The notes: generated by a model from the sequence alone, not told the origin. DNA of 59,632 bases from an uncultured Porphyromonadaceae bacterium (GCA_900545955.1 URAU01000016.1:1-59632), one strand, 5' to 3'; shown: positions 26,475-35,400, counted from the first letter of the stretch. Numbers and translations: made by a program.

Positions 26475-27974
26475 TTACTTGAAGATGAAAGTACTCATGG
26501 AGTGTGGAGCGAGATCTACGGCGAGATGGCGCCCTTTGACGTGGAGCGAAAGCGGCTCTACGGCATCAGACCTGTTGGCGGCCACTGCCACATGCGTGCC
26601 GTCCGCGTTCCGCGCCACAATTACCACAGGCGAGTCGGCGCCACCTTTGCCATAGCCCACGATGCGCGCTCCCGGTGCGATGAAATGTGAGAAATGCTTC
26701 ACTGCATGGAATTCAGGTGTATAGCGGACTGTGCGCGCAGTTTCATCGAGCTCCACAAGCGCGTTCTGACGCCATCCCCAGGGACTCTCGCCACCACGCG
26801 GAAGCAGGAAATTCCAGTTGTACCACTCGCTGCACCCGTTGCCGAGATTGTCGGCTATGAGAAAAAACGTGTGCTCGGCAGCGGCCCAGTCCATTGATCC
26901 GTTGCCGCATTCGCTCTCCGAACAGATATATTCCAAAGCGGGATACTGCCGACGTATTTCGGGCAGAATCTCGCGCCCTTCCCACTGGAAGGCAGCTCCG
27001 GCGAGCATGGAGCGAAGCGTAGAGTCGGCCATGATGCGCTCCACGTGGTCGAGTCGGTTGGTGTTGAACGTGCCGATGAACAATTTTACTTCGGGATGAC
27101 GCCGCTTCAATGTCGGGCCGAGATAATCGCGGTTGAAGCGGATGGTACCCTCGGCCGTCCAGGCGCAGCCCGGATAGGGGGTATAGCTATATGCTTCGTT
27201 CTGATATATCACCATATCGATAGGCACTCCCTGTGCGGCGTATTCCTCGATGAAACGGCAGAAATAGTCGGCATAAGCCTGCAGATAGCGCGGATCCTGG
27301 ATGAAATAGTCGGTTGTGGCGAGGCGCCGGGGGAACTTACCGTCGCGCGGACCGAGGAATTTCATCTCATCTTCGTCGATACTGTCGGTAGCTCCGAAAA
27401 GCAGGTAGTCGATGCGCGGATCGGCAGAGTTGTGGCGACTGCTCACCACGGGATAGTCGCCGTTGATTTTCATCCACGACGGAGGCGACCAGGGCGACGC
27501 CCAGAACGTAAGCGACGGATTGAAATGCTGTGCGGCGCGGATGAGCGGAATAATCCCACGCTTGTCGCGCTCGATATTGAAATAGCGCAGTTCGAGGTCG
27601 CCGGGCACCTCGTCGCAGCTGAACCACGAGCGGCCGTAGTCGTTGCAGTTCATGCCGATACGGCCTCGGGTGAAGCGCAAATCGCCGTCTGGAGCAAAAA
27701 GGCTGTGCATCAGCCGGTCCTGGTCCGCACGGTCGAGTGCGAGAAAGGCATCCCAGTCAAGCTCGTTGAATGTCGTGCCCCAATGGGCGAAGGGTGTGCC
27801 CTCCTCGCTGCCTGTTATAGCCGGAAGGGTAAGGCCTGCGGAAGCTGAAGTTGCGGTTTTTACCTTCTTCTGACGAAAATAATCTCCATCGGCGCTCTCA
27901 TACCATTCTACCGAAGTGCCTTCGGCCATAAGTGCGGCAACTGCGGCCGCAGCCGCGAAAAGCAATCGTTTCAT
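26475..27974 (-). CDS. Secreted glycoside hydrolase family 30
   Basis: The 499-residue exported enzyme has a (beta/alpha)8 barrel and a C-terminal beta side domain. The signal peptide is MKRLLFAAAAAVAALMAEG. Catalytic residues fit GH30: acid/base Glu260 in IYQNEAY and nucleophile Glu353 in YICSESECGNG. The WASPWSPPSWMK motif after the fourth strand is a hallmark of this family, shared by glucocerebrosidase and beta-1,6-glucanase types. The C-terminal part (from about 430, VIVARNADGTHVAVAANRS) is the beta domain. Substrate likely a beta-glucoside or beta-1,6-glucan, unproven. A start six bases upstream (27980) is possible. Confidence 0.88.
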   Translation of the reverse strand: MKRLLFAAAAAVAALMAEGTSVEWYESADGDYFRQKKVKTATSASAGLTLPAITGSEEGTPFAHWGTTFNELDWDAFLALDRADQDRLMHSLFAPDGDLRFTRGRIGMNCNDYGRSWFSCDEVPGDLELRYFNIERDKRGIIPLIRAAQHFNPSLTFWASPWSPPSWMKINGDYPVVSSRHNSADPRIDYLLFGATDSIDEDEMKFLGPRDGKFPRRLATTDYFIQDPRYLQAYADYFCRFIEEYAAQGVPIDMVIYQNEAYSYTPYPGCAWTAEGTIRFNRDYLGPTLKRRHPEVKLFIGTFNTNRLDHVERIMADSTLRSMLAGAAFQWEGREILPEIRRQYPALEYICSESECGNGSMDWAAAEHTFFLIADNLGNGCSEWYNWNFLLPRGGESPWGWRQNALVELDETARTVRYTPEFHAVKHFSHFIAPGARIVGYGKGGADSPVVIVARNADGTHVAVAANRSDAVEPLSLHVKGRHLAVDLAPHSMSTFIFK

Positions 27975-28019
27975 AAGCATTATTTTTAAGGAGAATACGC
28001 TAATATACGGAATTTCGCT

Positions 28020-28027
28020 TAATTTTG
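28020..28027 (+). promoter_or_regulatory. -7 box upstream of the DUF4294 gene
   Basis: TAATTTTG matches TAnnTTTG and lies about 60 bases before the ATG at 28086. No clear -33 element was found. Confidence 0.45.
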
Positions 28028-28085
28028 TACATCCGCACCCGTAAAGACCACACAATAATACGCGTCGCGGAGTAGTTTATACAAT

Positions 28086-28826
28086 ATGACACGCATCATT
28101 TCACTACTATCACTTCTGGTATTGACGTTTGCCTCCGGCGCGCCGCGCGCGTGGGCCGACGAAAGGCAGGTGGTGCAGGCAGTCGAAACCCTCAGGGCGC
28201 AGGAGAACCGCCCGCTCGACGGTGCTTCGGAAGCCTCCGACGATGCCGTGCGCATATCGAAAAAACGCACCATCGAGCATCCCGGCACGGGGATGCAGAG
28301 CGTTTACCGCGGCAAATACCATACGATTACCGAAGAGGGCGACACGGTATTGGTGCTCGTGCTCAACGATGTGACCGTATTCCCAAAGCTGAGATTCAAG
28401 AACAAGAAGCAGGAAAAATTCTACTGGCGCACCGTGCGCGACGTGAAAAAGACCCTCCCATACGCAAAACTTATCTGCGAGACCCTGCTCGAGACCTACG
28501 AATATGTAGAGACATTCCCCACCCAGGCCGAACGCGAAAAATATCTCAAGGAGATGGAAAGTGCCATCTTCCAACAGTATAAACCGGTGTTGATGCGCTT
28601 CTCGAAAAATCAGGCCCGCATGCTCGTGAAACTCATCCAGCGCGAGACTAACCAGAGCGGATACGATATTCTGAAAGCCTTTCTCGGCTCCTTCCGTGCC
28701 ACATTCTGGCAGGGTTTCGGGCGCCTATTCGGCGTGAACCTCAAGGGAAATTTCCAACCCGAAAAAAACTCCAACGACGCCATCATAGAGCGCGTATGCG
28801 TGGCCGTGGAGCAGGGCCAGCTATAA
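28086..28826 (+). CDS. DUF4294 family exported protein
   Basis: The 246-residue protein has a signal peptide (MTRIISLLSLLVLTFASGAP, then RAWA). It matches DUF4294 by the VLVLNDVTVFPKLRFKNKKQ-type opening of the domain, the FYWRTVRDVKKTLPYAKL region and the C-terminal FLGSFRATFWQGFGRLFGV and LKGNF. The domain is confined to Bacteroidetes and has no known function. The mature N-terminus (residues 22-75) is variable and charged. The glycosyltransferase gene follows after 15 bases, so they may be co-transcribed. Confidence 0.8.
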   Translation: MTRIISLLSLLVLTFASGAPRAWADERQVVQAVETLRAQENRPLDGASEASDDAVRISKKRTIEHPGTGMQSVYRGKYHTITEEGDTVLVLVLNDVTVFPKLRFKNKKQEKFYWRTVRDVKKTLPYAKLICETLLETYEYVETFPTQAEREKYLKEMESAIFQQYKPVLMRFSKNQARMLVKLIQRETNQSGYDILKAFLGSFRATFWQGFGRLFGVNLKGNFQPEKNSNDAIIERVCVAVEQGQL

Positions 28827-28841
28827 CGATTGCCTAAAATT

Positions 28842-29852
28842 ATGGAGGATTATACCATCCGTTCAACCGACGCCGCGATGCCTGCTCCGGAAGTTTCCGT
28901 AATCATACCGGCCTACAATGCCGAAAAGTATCTTGCGGAGTGCCTCGAATCTGTCGGGTCGCAGACCGAGCGCAACCTGGAGATTATCGTGGTCGACGAC
29001 GGCTCAACCGATGGTACTGCTGCTATTGTCGCCGGTTTCGCAGAAGCCGACCCTCGCCTGCGCCTGATCAGGCAGCCGAACGCCGGCCCGGGCCCGGCCC
29101 GTAACACCGCCATAGCCGACGCACGGGGCCGCTATCTCGCATTCGTCGACGCCGACGACATCCTCCTCCCCCACGCTCTTGAGCATATGCTTGCCGCCGC
29201 GCGACGCCACGACGCTCCGATGGTAATCGCCCGGATGGCCAAAGGCCCGCGCCTCCTCCCGAGGTGGCTCCGGGCAGATGCAGAGGAAAATCCATCCAGC
29301 CGCGTGGTAGACTATGTAGAATGCCTGAATCTGACGTTATATCAGCACGTTATCGGCACTTCCATGTGGGGCGCGCTGATGCGCCGCGAACTTTTCGACG
29401 GCATGCAGCTACGGGGTATTTACTACGAGGATCTCGATCTTACCTATCGGCTTATGATTAATGCCGGCCGAATAGTCCTGACTTCCGCGCTCGTATATTT
29501 CTACCGTCAGCATCCCTCGAGCATCATCCACACCCTTAGCCGCGCCCGCTTCGACGTGCTCGACGTTGTCGACCGCATGGTCGGTTATATCGGGCGCGAA
29601 TGCCCACAGGCCATCCGCGCTGCCGAAAGCCGGAGGTTCGCAGCCCACTGCAACGCCTACTCCATGCTTCTCCACGTCCCCGAAGGGATTCTGACCCCCG
29701 CCGAGCGCACCTCCATCGAGCACCGCTGCCTCGCCGCCATCCGCCAATACCGCTTCCAGGAACTCTTCGGCCGCCGCACCCGCCTGCGCAACCGCCTCGG
29801 CGCCCTCCTCGCCTACTTCCCTCCCCTCCTCCGCCTCTCCCTCCGCCACTGA
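28842..29852 (+). CDS. Family 2 glycosyltransferase
   Basis: This is a 336-residue GT-A glycosyltransferase. The N-terminal nucleotide-binding region is SVIIPAYNAEKYLAECLES, followed by IIVVDDGSTDGTAAI and the DxD-type metal site FVDADDILL (about residue 105). A helical C-terminal third (Arg-rich, ending LAYFPPLLRLSLRH) may bind the membrane surface. The pattern resembles enzymes of exopolysaccharide, O-antigen or glycoprotein synthesis, but the sugar cannot be named. The ATG at 28842 is favoured over a TTG at 28830. No other glycan genes are adjacent except the DUF4294 gene. Confidence 0.88.
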   Translation: MEDYTIRSTDAAMPAPEVSVIIPAYNAEKYLAECLESVGSQTERNLEIIVVDDGSTDGTAAIVAGFAEADPRLRLIRQPNAGPGPARNTAIADARGRYLAFVDADDILLPHALEHMLAAARRHDAPMVIARMAKGPRLLPRWLRADAEENPSSRVVDYVECLNLTLYQHVIGTSMWGALMRRELFDGMQLRGIYYEDLDLTYRLMINAGRIVLTSALVYFYRQHPSSIIHTLSRARFDVLDVVDRMVGYIGRECPQAIRAAESRRFAAHCNAYSMLLHVPEGILTPAERTSIEHRCLAAIRQYRFQELFGRRTRLRNRLGALLAYFPPLLRLSLRH

Positions 29853-29908
29853 TTTACCGATACCTTTCCCGATATTTGATTTTTATAAAATCCGAAAATA
29901 AAAATTGA

Positions 29909-29940
29909 TTTGTGGAATATGGAAAATTTGCTTACCTTTG
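29909..29940 (+). promoter_or_regulatory. Promoter for tRNA-Pro
   Basis: TTTG (29909-29912), a 20-base gap and TACCTTTG (29933-29940). The tRNA begins 28 bases later. Confidence 0.7.
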
Positions 29941-29967
29941 TGCGCTTGAAATAAGCCAGCAAGGCTT

Positions 29968-30040
29968 CGGGGTGTAGCACAGTTGGCAGCGCGCCACGTT
30001 CGGGACGTGGAGGTCGGAAGTTCGAGTCTTCTCACCCCGA
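29968..30040 (+). tRNA. tRNA-Pro (anticodon CGG)
   Basis: The 73-base tRNA has acceptor stem CGGGGTG/CACCCCG, discriminator A, anticodon stem CCACG/CGTGG and loop TTCGGGA, giving anticodon CGG, which reads CCG. T arm: GGAAGTTCGAGTCTTCT. CCA is not encoded. Confidence 0.93.
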
Positions 30041-30047
30041 CTGCCAT

Positions 30048-30080
30048 AAAAGGATGGAACTTAATAAGTTTCATCCTTTT
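30048..30080. terminator. Terminator after tRNA-Pro
   Basis: A 15-bp stem with one G-U pair and a three-base loop (AAAAGGATGGAACTT with AAGTTTCATCCTTTT), followed by CTCGTTTT. Confidence 0.8.
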
Positions 30081-30171
30081 CTCGTTTTATTTCATTCACG
30101 CCGTCCGCACTTGACGCACCCCGATTGCAAAGTCAGCGAAAAGTTTGCTCCGTCAATTCCGCGAAATTCAT

Positions 30172-30179
30172 TAACTTTG
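30172..30179 (+). promoter_or_regulatory. -7 box for nadB
   Basis: TAACTTTG at 30172-30179 with a TTTG 24 bases upstream (30144-30147). It lies inside an in-frame extension of nadB and so supports the start at 30242. Confidence 0.55.
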
Positions 30180-30241
30180 TGGCGGTGCCAGGCACAGACG
30201 ACGCCCGCGTTGCCCGCGCCCGAGCCTATAATCTGAAAGCC

Positions 30242-31825
30242 ATGACTAAGAAATACGATTTCCTTGTGATAGGATCGGGCATTGCCGGTATGAGTTTCGC
30301 CCTCAAGGTGGCGAACAAAGGCAAGGTGGCCCTCGTGTGCAAATCCACTCTCGACGAAGCCAATACGGCTCTTGCGCAGGGTGGTGTGGCCTCGGTGACG
30401 AATCTCGAGGTCGACGATTTTGAGAAACATATCCACGACACAATGGTGGCCGGCGACTTCCTGAGCGACCCGGTGGCCGTCCGCAAGGTCGTTGAGGGCG
30501 CTCCGGGCCAGATCCGGCAGCTCATAGAATGGGGCGTGAATTTCGACAAAAAGGCCGACGGCTCGTTCGACCTCCATCGCGAGGGTGGCCATTCGGAATT
30601 CCGAATTCTCCACCACGCCGACAATACGGGCTACGAGATTCAGCAAAGCCTGATCCGCGCGGTGCGCGAGCATCCCGAAATCGATGTGCTCGAAAACCAT
30701 TTCGCCATCGAGATAATCACCCAGCACCATCTGGGCAAGGTGGTGACGCGGCGCACGCCCGACATTACCTGCTACGGCGCCTACATCCTCACGCCCGAGG
30801 GGCGCGTCGACAAGTATCTCGCCAAAGTAACGCTTATGGCCACCGGCGGCTGCGGTGCCGTCTACCAGACCACCACCAACCCACTTGTAGCCACCGGCGA
30901 CGGCATAGCCATGGTATATCGCGCCAAGGGCACGGTGAAGGATATGGAGTTCATCCAGTTCCACCCCACGGCGCTCTTCCATCCGGGCGACCGCCCTTCG
31001 TTTCTCATCACCGAGGCGATGCGCGGCTACGGAGGGATTCTGCGCAACAAACGCGGCGAGCGCTTCATGGAGCGCTACGACAAGCGTCTCGAGCTTGCTC
31101 CGCGCGACGTGGTGGCACGCGCCATCGACAGCGAGATGAAGCTCACGGGCGACGACCACGTATTTCTCGACGTCACCCACAAGGACCCCGAGGAGACGCG
31201 CCGCCATTTCCCCAACATCTATCAGAAATGCCTCTCGCTCGGTATCGACATAACCAAGGACTACATCCCCGTAGCTCCCGCGGCCCACTATCTCTGCGGC
31301 GGCATTAAGGTCGATACCAACGGCGAGTCGTCGATCAGCCATCTCTACGCTGTGGGCGAATGTTCGTGCACCGGTCTCCATGGTGGCAACCGTCTGGCCT
31401 CCAATTCACTCATCGAAGCGGTGGTATATGCCGACGCGGCCGCGCGTCACGCCTCCGAAGCCATCGCCCACATCTCGCTGCGCAACGACGTGCCCGACTG
31501 GAACGACGAGGGCACGCGCCACCCCGAAGAGATGGTGCTCATCACCCAGAGCATCCGCGAAGTAAACCAGATAATGGGTACCTACGTGGGCATCGTGCGC
31601 TCGAATCTCCGTCTTGACCGCGCATGGAACCGCCTCGACATCCTCTACGAGGAGACCGAGCGCCTTTTCAAGTGCTCGAAGGCCTCACGCGAGATATGCG
31701 AGCTACGAAATATCATAAATGTGGGATACCTGATTATGCGTCAGGCCAAGGAGCGCCACGAGAGCCGCGGCCTCCACTTCTCGCTCGACTATCCTCACCC
31801 CGCAACGCCGCAGGAAAAGCCGTAA
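30242..31825 (+). CDS. nadB: L-aspartate oxidase
   Basis: NadB oxidises L-aspartate to iminoaspartate, the first step of de novo NAD synthesis, using FAD. The 527-residue protein starts with the FAD-binding motif YDFLVIGSGIAGMSFALK. The TALAQGGVASV segment, the HREGGHSEFRILH region and FHPTALF are typical of the L-aspartate oxidase/fumarate reductase flavoprotein group. The C-terminal helical domain has SNSLIEAVVYADAA. The start at 30242 fits the family and lies downstream of the -7 box. NadA and NadC are not nearby. It shares its substrate with AspD. Confidence 0.95.
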   Translation: MTKKYDFLVIGSGIAGMSFALKVANKGKVALVCKSTLDEANTALAQGGVASVTNLEVDDFEKHIHDTMVAGDFLSDPVAVRKVVEGAPGQIRQLIEWGVNFDKKADGSFDLHREGGHSEFRILHHADNTGYEIQQSLIRAVREHPEIDVLENHFAIEIITQHHLGKVVTRRTPDITCYGAYILTPEGRVDKYLAKVTLMATGGCGAVYQTTTNPLVATGDGIAMVYRAKGTVKDMEFIQFHPTALFHPGDRPSFLITEAMRGYGGILRNKRGERFMERYDKRLELAPRDVVARAIDSEMKLTGDDHVFLDVTHKDPEETRRHFPNIYQKCLSLGIDITKDYIPVAPAAHYLCGGIKVDTNGESSISHLYAVGECSCTGLHGGNRLASNSLIEAVVYADAAARHASEAIAHISLRNDVPDWNDEGTRHPEEMVLITQSIREVNQIMGTYVGIVRSNLRLDRAWNRLDILYEETERLFKCSKASREICELRNIINVGYLIMRQAKERHESRGLHFSLDYPHPATPQEKP

Positions 31826-31852
31826 GGCGACGATGGAGCGACGACGACGGCG

Positions 31853-32038
31853 TCAGTCTTCAACCTGACGCATAGCCTTCTTGGGGCACTTGCGCACGCA
31901 CTTTCCGCACTCTATGCAGAGCGAGTAGTCGATAACCGGATAGCCTTCGGCATTCTGCGAAATCGCCCCGACGGGGCATGCGGCTATCAGCGGACAAACG
32001 TGGTTATGTGGGCATGTATTCCTGTCGACCTGTATCAT
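31853..32038 (-). CDS. Small 2[4Fe-4S] ferredoxin
   Basis: This is a 61-residue ferredoxin. The C-terminal cluster motif is canonical (CIECGKCVRKCP); the N-terminal one is unusual in spacing (CPHNHVCPLIAACPVG), but four cysteines are present. It is probably a soluble electron carrier. It is transcribed divergently from a membrane iron-sulfur protein gene at 32114, and the two may act together in electron transfer. A very good promoter lies 20 bases upstream on the minus strand. Confidence 0.88.
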   Translation of the reverse strand: MIQVDRNTCPHNHVCPLIAACPVGAISQNAEGYPVIDYSLCIECGKCVRKCPKKAMRQVED

Positions 32039-32057
32039 AAAAACCTTAATTTTTCCA

Positions 32058-32088
32058 CAAATTTAGCTCATTGCCGCGGCATATCAAA
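32058..32088 (-). promoter_or_regulatory. Promoter for the ferredoxin
   Basis: On the minus strand, TTTG (32085-32088), a 19-base gap and TAAATTTG (32058-32065). The start codon is at 32038, so the leader is short. Confidence 0.75.
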
Positions 32089-32113
32089 AAGCCAATCAAT
32101 TGCACTGACCTCA

Positions 32114-32794
32114 ATGGCCCGAAAACCCTTCTACCGCCCGCTTCCCCGCAAGGGCTTTCCACTCTTCTGGATTCTGCTTGTATATCTCGTAATCGGCTTT
32201 TTCTATCCCGTGGTGGGATTCCTCGCCGTAATCTGCATGATTGCCCCGGTGGCATTCACCGTGCGCCGGGGGCGCTGGTGGTGCGGCAACGCCTGTCCGC
32301 GAGGCAATTTCTACGATCGTGTGCTCTCGAAATATTCGCCCCACAAGGAGATTCCGGCATTTGTTCGCACCCGAGGCTTCCGCATCTTCATGGTGATGTT
32401 CATCTTCACGATGTTCGGCGTGCAGATGACTCTCGCCTGGGGCGACTGGAACGCCATGGGCCGAGTGTTCTGGATGATTATCCTCATCACCACCATAGTA
32501 GGCATCACTCTTGCCTTCATCTTCGCGCCGCGCACATGGTGCTCTTTCTGCCCTATGGGTACGCTCTCATCGTGGGTGACGCCGCGCGCCGGCAAACTCC
32601 CCGAGGGGTACCGTCGCGTGGTGGTTGGCGAACGCTGCACCACCAAATGCCGCCTCTGCTCAGCCGTCTGCCCCATGCAACTGCAGCCCTATGGCGTACG
32701 CAACGACCCTTACGGGCTCCTTCACCCCGACTGCCTCAAGTGTGGCCGCTGCCTCGATGGTTGCCCGCTTAAAGTTCCGGAGCTTAAAGCCTGA
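32114..32794 (+). CDS. 4Fe-4S membrane protein (NapH/CcoG-like)
   Basis: The 226-residue inner-membrane protein has two N-terminal membrane segments (about residues 15-50), two more (92-110 and 120-140) and a C-terminal domain with two [4Fe-4S] motifs (CTTKCRLCSAVCP and CLKCGRCLDGCP). Two extra Cys-Pro motifs lie in loops (CGNACPRGNFYDR and CSFCPMGTLSSW), as in NapH-type quinol-linked electron-transfer proteins and CcoG. The exact partner is unknown. It is divergent from a ferredoxin gene. An in-frame start at 32000 lies within the ferredoxin gene and is rejected. Confidence 0.82.
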   Translation: MARKPFYRPLPRKGFPLFWILLVYLVIGFFYPVVGFLAVICMIAPVAFTVRRGRWWCGNACPRGNFYDRVLSKYSPHKEIPAFVRTRGFRIFMVMFIFTMFGVQMTLAWGDWNAMGRVFWMIILITTIVGITLAFIFAPRTWCSFCPMGTLSSWVTPRAGKLPEGYRRVVVGERCTTKCRLCSAVCPMQLQPYGVRNDPYGLLHPDCLKCGRCLDGCPLKVPELKA

Positions 32795-32868
32795 TAATCC
32801 GGCTTATCGAGCTAATTCCCGATTAATCGCGATAATCCGGATTAATCCCGATAAATCTCGATTTATCT
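32792..32868. repeat. Array of short palindromic GATTAATC/GATAAATC units
   Basis: Seven or so overlapping 10- to 11-base units such as CGATTAATCG, GGATTAATCC and GATAAATCTCGATTTATC follow the membrane iron-sulfur gene. The spacing is close to one helical turn. The array lies between two converging genes, directly before a terminator. Confidence 0.55.
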
Positions 32869-32873
32869 CGAAG

Positions 32874-32912
32874 AAAAAAGGATGCAACCCGATTGGGGCT
32901 GCATCCTTTTTT
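32874..32912. terminator. Bidirectional terminator between converging genes
   Basis: A 13-bp perfect stem (AAAAAAGGATGCA at 32874-32886 with TGCATCCTTTTTT at 32900-32912) with A/T runs on both sides. Confidence 0.88.
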
Positions 32913-32930
32913 ATTGATTTTGGGAGGTAA

Positions 32931-33830
32931 TCAGCGCTGGGGGTTGATGTCCTGAACCTCGATTTCGAATACGAGGGTCTGGTTCGGGCCGATGTTCTCG
33001 CCTGCACCGTCGAGGCCGTAAGCCTGGTCAGCGGGGATAACGACGGTCATCTTACCGCCCTTGCCGAGAAGGGTGAGGGCGCGCTTGAAGCCAGGAACAA
33101 AGCCTGCGGCACGCATGGGCTCAACCTTGCCTTCGTTGGTGTCGAAAACCTCGCCTTTCACGTTGGTGCCCTTGTACTGAACGGCCACCCAGTCGGTGGT
33201 CTTCACCATTGCGGAGGGATCGCCGGGATTCTCGATTTTGTAGGCGATGCCGCAGCTGTCCTTAACGTAGCCTTCCTTAAGAACTTTGTCCATATATTCC
33301 TGACCTTCCTTGAGGTTGGCCTTGGCTTCGTCGCTGTTGGCGATTTCCTCGTCGTGGCGAGCCTTCATGCGTACCTGAATTTCGGTCATGAACGCCTGGT
33401 AGCGGCCGTAGTATTCGGCCATCTCGCCTACGGAGTCGGCCATATATACTTTCTTGAAAGCGTCGAGAACCACCTTCTTGTCAACCGGAATCTTGGCCTC
33501 GTTGTTGATGCCGATTACGGGATTTACGAGCTGAAGACCCATCTGAAGACCCTGGAAATAGGCCATCTGGGTGGTGTCGGCGTTGAGAACTGCCTCAAGA
33601 CCTTTAAGGAAGGCCTCCTTGCTGAATTTCTCGGCCTGCTCGGGATTCATTTCCTTCATGCGGTTGAGCTGCATGGCGCTGTTAGCACCGGCGAATTCGC
33701 CGAGAGCCTGAGCCACGGAATCGCCGAAAGCCTTGTCGGCCTCGGATGCGCTGTTCGCACCCTTGTTGCAAGAGGAGAAGCCGCCCACGAGAGCGAGGGC
33801 AACTCCGAATGTCACAATGATTTTTTTCAT
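32931..33830 (-). CDS. FKBP-type peptidyl-prolyl isomerase lipoprotein
   Basis: The 299-residue protein has a lipoprotein signal (VGGFSSC) and an FkpA-like layout: a helical N-terminal dimerisation/chaperone part (residues 30-190) and a C-terminal FKBP domain (residues 195-298). Active-site residues are visible in GEVFDTNEG, GFVPGFKRALTLLGKGGK and IPADQAYGLDGAGE. It probably assists folding of envelope proteins. It is the last of three FKBP genes in a row on this strand (59 bases after the second). Confidence 0.92.
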   Translation of the reverse strand: MKKIIVTFGVALALVGGFSSCNKGANSASEADKAFGDSVAQALGEFAGANSAMQLNRMKEMNPEQAEKFSKEAFLKGLEAVLNADTTQMAYFQGLQMGLQLVNPVIGINNEAKIPVDKKVVLDAFKKVYMADSVGEMAEYYGRYQAFMTEIQVRMKARHDEEIANSDEAKANLKEGQEYMDKVLKEGYVKDSCGIAYKIENPGDPSAMVKTTDWVAVQYKGTNVKGEVFDTNEGKVEPMRAAGFVPGFKRALTLLGKGGKMTVVIPADQAYGLDGAGENIGPNQTLVFEIEVQDINPQR

Positions 33831-33889
33831 TTCAAATTGATTATGGTTTGTTGTTTCTAAGTTTCATTACGATACGCCGGAATTCTTTT

Positions 33890-34747
33890 TTACGGCCTCA
33901 CAACATCGAGCAGACGGATTGTGAAGTCAAGCACCGCGCCGGGAGGAATCACGCCTGCCGCTCCCTTGTCGCCGTAGCCCAGGGACGCCGGGATTATGAT
34001 ACGGTATTCGCCGCCGGCCTTCATCATTTTGAGCCCTTCGGTGAAGCCGGGCACGAGGTTGGCCACCGGGAACTGCACAGGGCGCTCCGTGGAATCGAAC
34101 ACGGTGCCGTCGGAAAGGCGCCCCGCGTAAGTCACGCTAACGCGGTCGGCATCGGTGGGAGTAGCCCCCTCACCCTCGGTGATCACCTCGAAGAGGAGTC
34201 CCGAAGGAGTCTCGATTACCCCTTCGCGTGCCCGCTGGTCGGCCAGATAGTCGGCCTGCGACTGCGGCGAGAGCGGTTCGGGTTCAGGCACAAGGCGCTG
34301 CATATAGCTTTGCAGGAAAGCATCGGCGCTTTTCACGTCGAAGCCCATTGCCGAGCCTGTGAGGGCGGAGCCGAGCTGAGCGCAGAAGGCAGCGTTGGTG
34401 ATGGGAAAACCCATCTGCTGCATCTGCTCCACGCGGTCGAGCATAGCCATGCCGGAACGCACACCAAGATAATAGGGTGCATCGACATTCTTGATGTCGA
34501 ATGCGTGAGCCACGCCGCGCATATATTCGGCAATGCTGTCGGGCGTAGCGGTGAAGCTTTTCTGGATTTCCGGTTTCAGATACTGAGCCATTGCCGTGGC
34601 GAAGGCCGCGGCTACTGAATCGGCTGTTGCGGCGGAAACTTCGGGCGCAGGTTCGGCGGCTGCCACGCGCACGGGAATGCACGTCGCTGCCGCGGCCAAG
34701 AGGGTCGCGGCAGAAACGCCTATACGGTGTAGAGTAGTGGAGAGCAT
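33890..34747 (-). CDS. FKBP-type peptidyl-prolyl isomerase, exported
   Basis: The 285-residue protein has a signal peptide (MLSTTLHRIGVSAATLLAAA, then ATCIPVRVAAAE). An N-terminal helical region (residues 40-150) precedes a C-terminal FKBP domain (about 180-283) with DGTVFDSTERP, LVPGFTEGLKMMKAGGEYR and IPASLGYGDKGAAG. A Cys near residue 23 is not in a lipobox, so a free periplasmic form is likely. It differs from its neighbours mainly in targeting. The start at 34747 is 14 bases after the upstream FKBP stop. Confidence 0.88.
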   Translation of the reverse strand: MLSTTLHRIGVSAATLLAAAATCIPVRVAAAEPAPEVSAATADSVAAAFATAMAQYLKPEIQKSFTATPDSIAEYMRGVAHAFDIKNVDAPYYLGVRSGMAMLDRVEQMQQMGFPITNAAFCAQLGSALTGSAMGFDVKSADAFLQSYMQRLVPEPEPLSPQSQADYLADQRAREGVIETPSGLLFEVITEGEGATPTDADRVSVTYAGRLSDGTVFDSTERPVQFPVANLVPGFTEGLKMMKAGGEYRIIIPASLGYGDKGAAGVIPPGAVLDFTIRLLDVVRP

Positions 34748-34761
34748 TGGTTTTACGGACT

Positions 34762-35400
34762 TTACTTGCCGATTACCTTGAGAAGCTCGACGTCGAAAAT
34801 CAGCGTGGCGTTCGGGCCGATGGGGCTGCCGGGAGCGCCGTTGGGGCCGTAAGCGAGATTCGAGGGGATGAAAAGGCGCCATTTCGAGCCGGCCTTCATG
34901 AGCTGAAGAGCCTCAACCCAGCCGGGAATCACCTGCGTCACGCCGAAAGTAGCGGGCATACCGCGGTCAACGCTCGAATCGAACACTGTGCCGTCGATAA
35001 GCTTGCCGGTATAGTGCACCTCAACCTGATCGTTGGCCTCGGGGCGCGGTCCGTCGCCCTCGGTAAGAACTTCATACTGCAGGCCGGAGGGAGTGGTCTT
35101 CACCTCGACGCGCTTGCCGTTTTCTGCGAGGAAGGCCTCGCCGGCTGCGGCGTTTGCCTTCCCGAGCTCCTCGGCGGCGGCACGCTGCTTCTTCTCCATC
35201 TCGGTGAAATATGCCTGAATCTCGGCTTTGGCCTCGTCGTAGCTCATCTTGGGTGTGGAGCCGTAGAACACGGCAGCCACGCCGTCGGCAAAGTCCTGAA
35301 CGTTGATTTCGGTGATGCCGGAGGCACGGAAATTATTGCCCATGCTGAGACCGAGCGCGTAGCTTATGCGGTCGAGGGATTTGTTTTCGTTGTTGTCCAT
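34762..35400 (-). CDS. FKBP-type peptidyl-prolyl isomerase, probably cytosolic (FklB-like)
   Basis: The 212-residue protein has no signal peptide. The N-terminal domain (LDRISYALGLSMGNNFR, residues 8-100) is the FKBP N-terminal dimer module, and the C-terminal domain carries the FKBP active site (DGTVFDSSVDRG, VIPGWVEALQLMKAGSKWR, IPSNLAYGPNGAPG). A start at 35424 (eight residues longer) is in frame, but MDNNENK fits better. It heads the three-FKBP operon; a minus-strand -7 box lies 60 bases upstream. Confidence 0.9.
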   Translation of the reverse strand: MDNNENKSLDRISYALGLSMGNNFRASGITEINVQDFADGVAAVFYGSTPKMSYDEAKAEIQAYFTEMEKKQRAAAEELGKANAAAGEAFLAENGKRVEVKTTPSGLQYEVLTEGDGPRPEANDQVEVHYTGKLIDGTVFDSSVDRGMPATFGVTQVIPGWVEALQLMKAGSKWRLFIPSNLAYGPNGAPGSPIGPNATLIFDVELLKVIGK

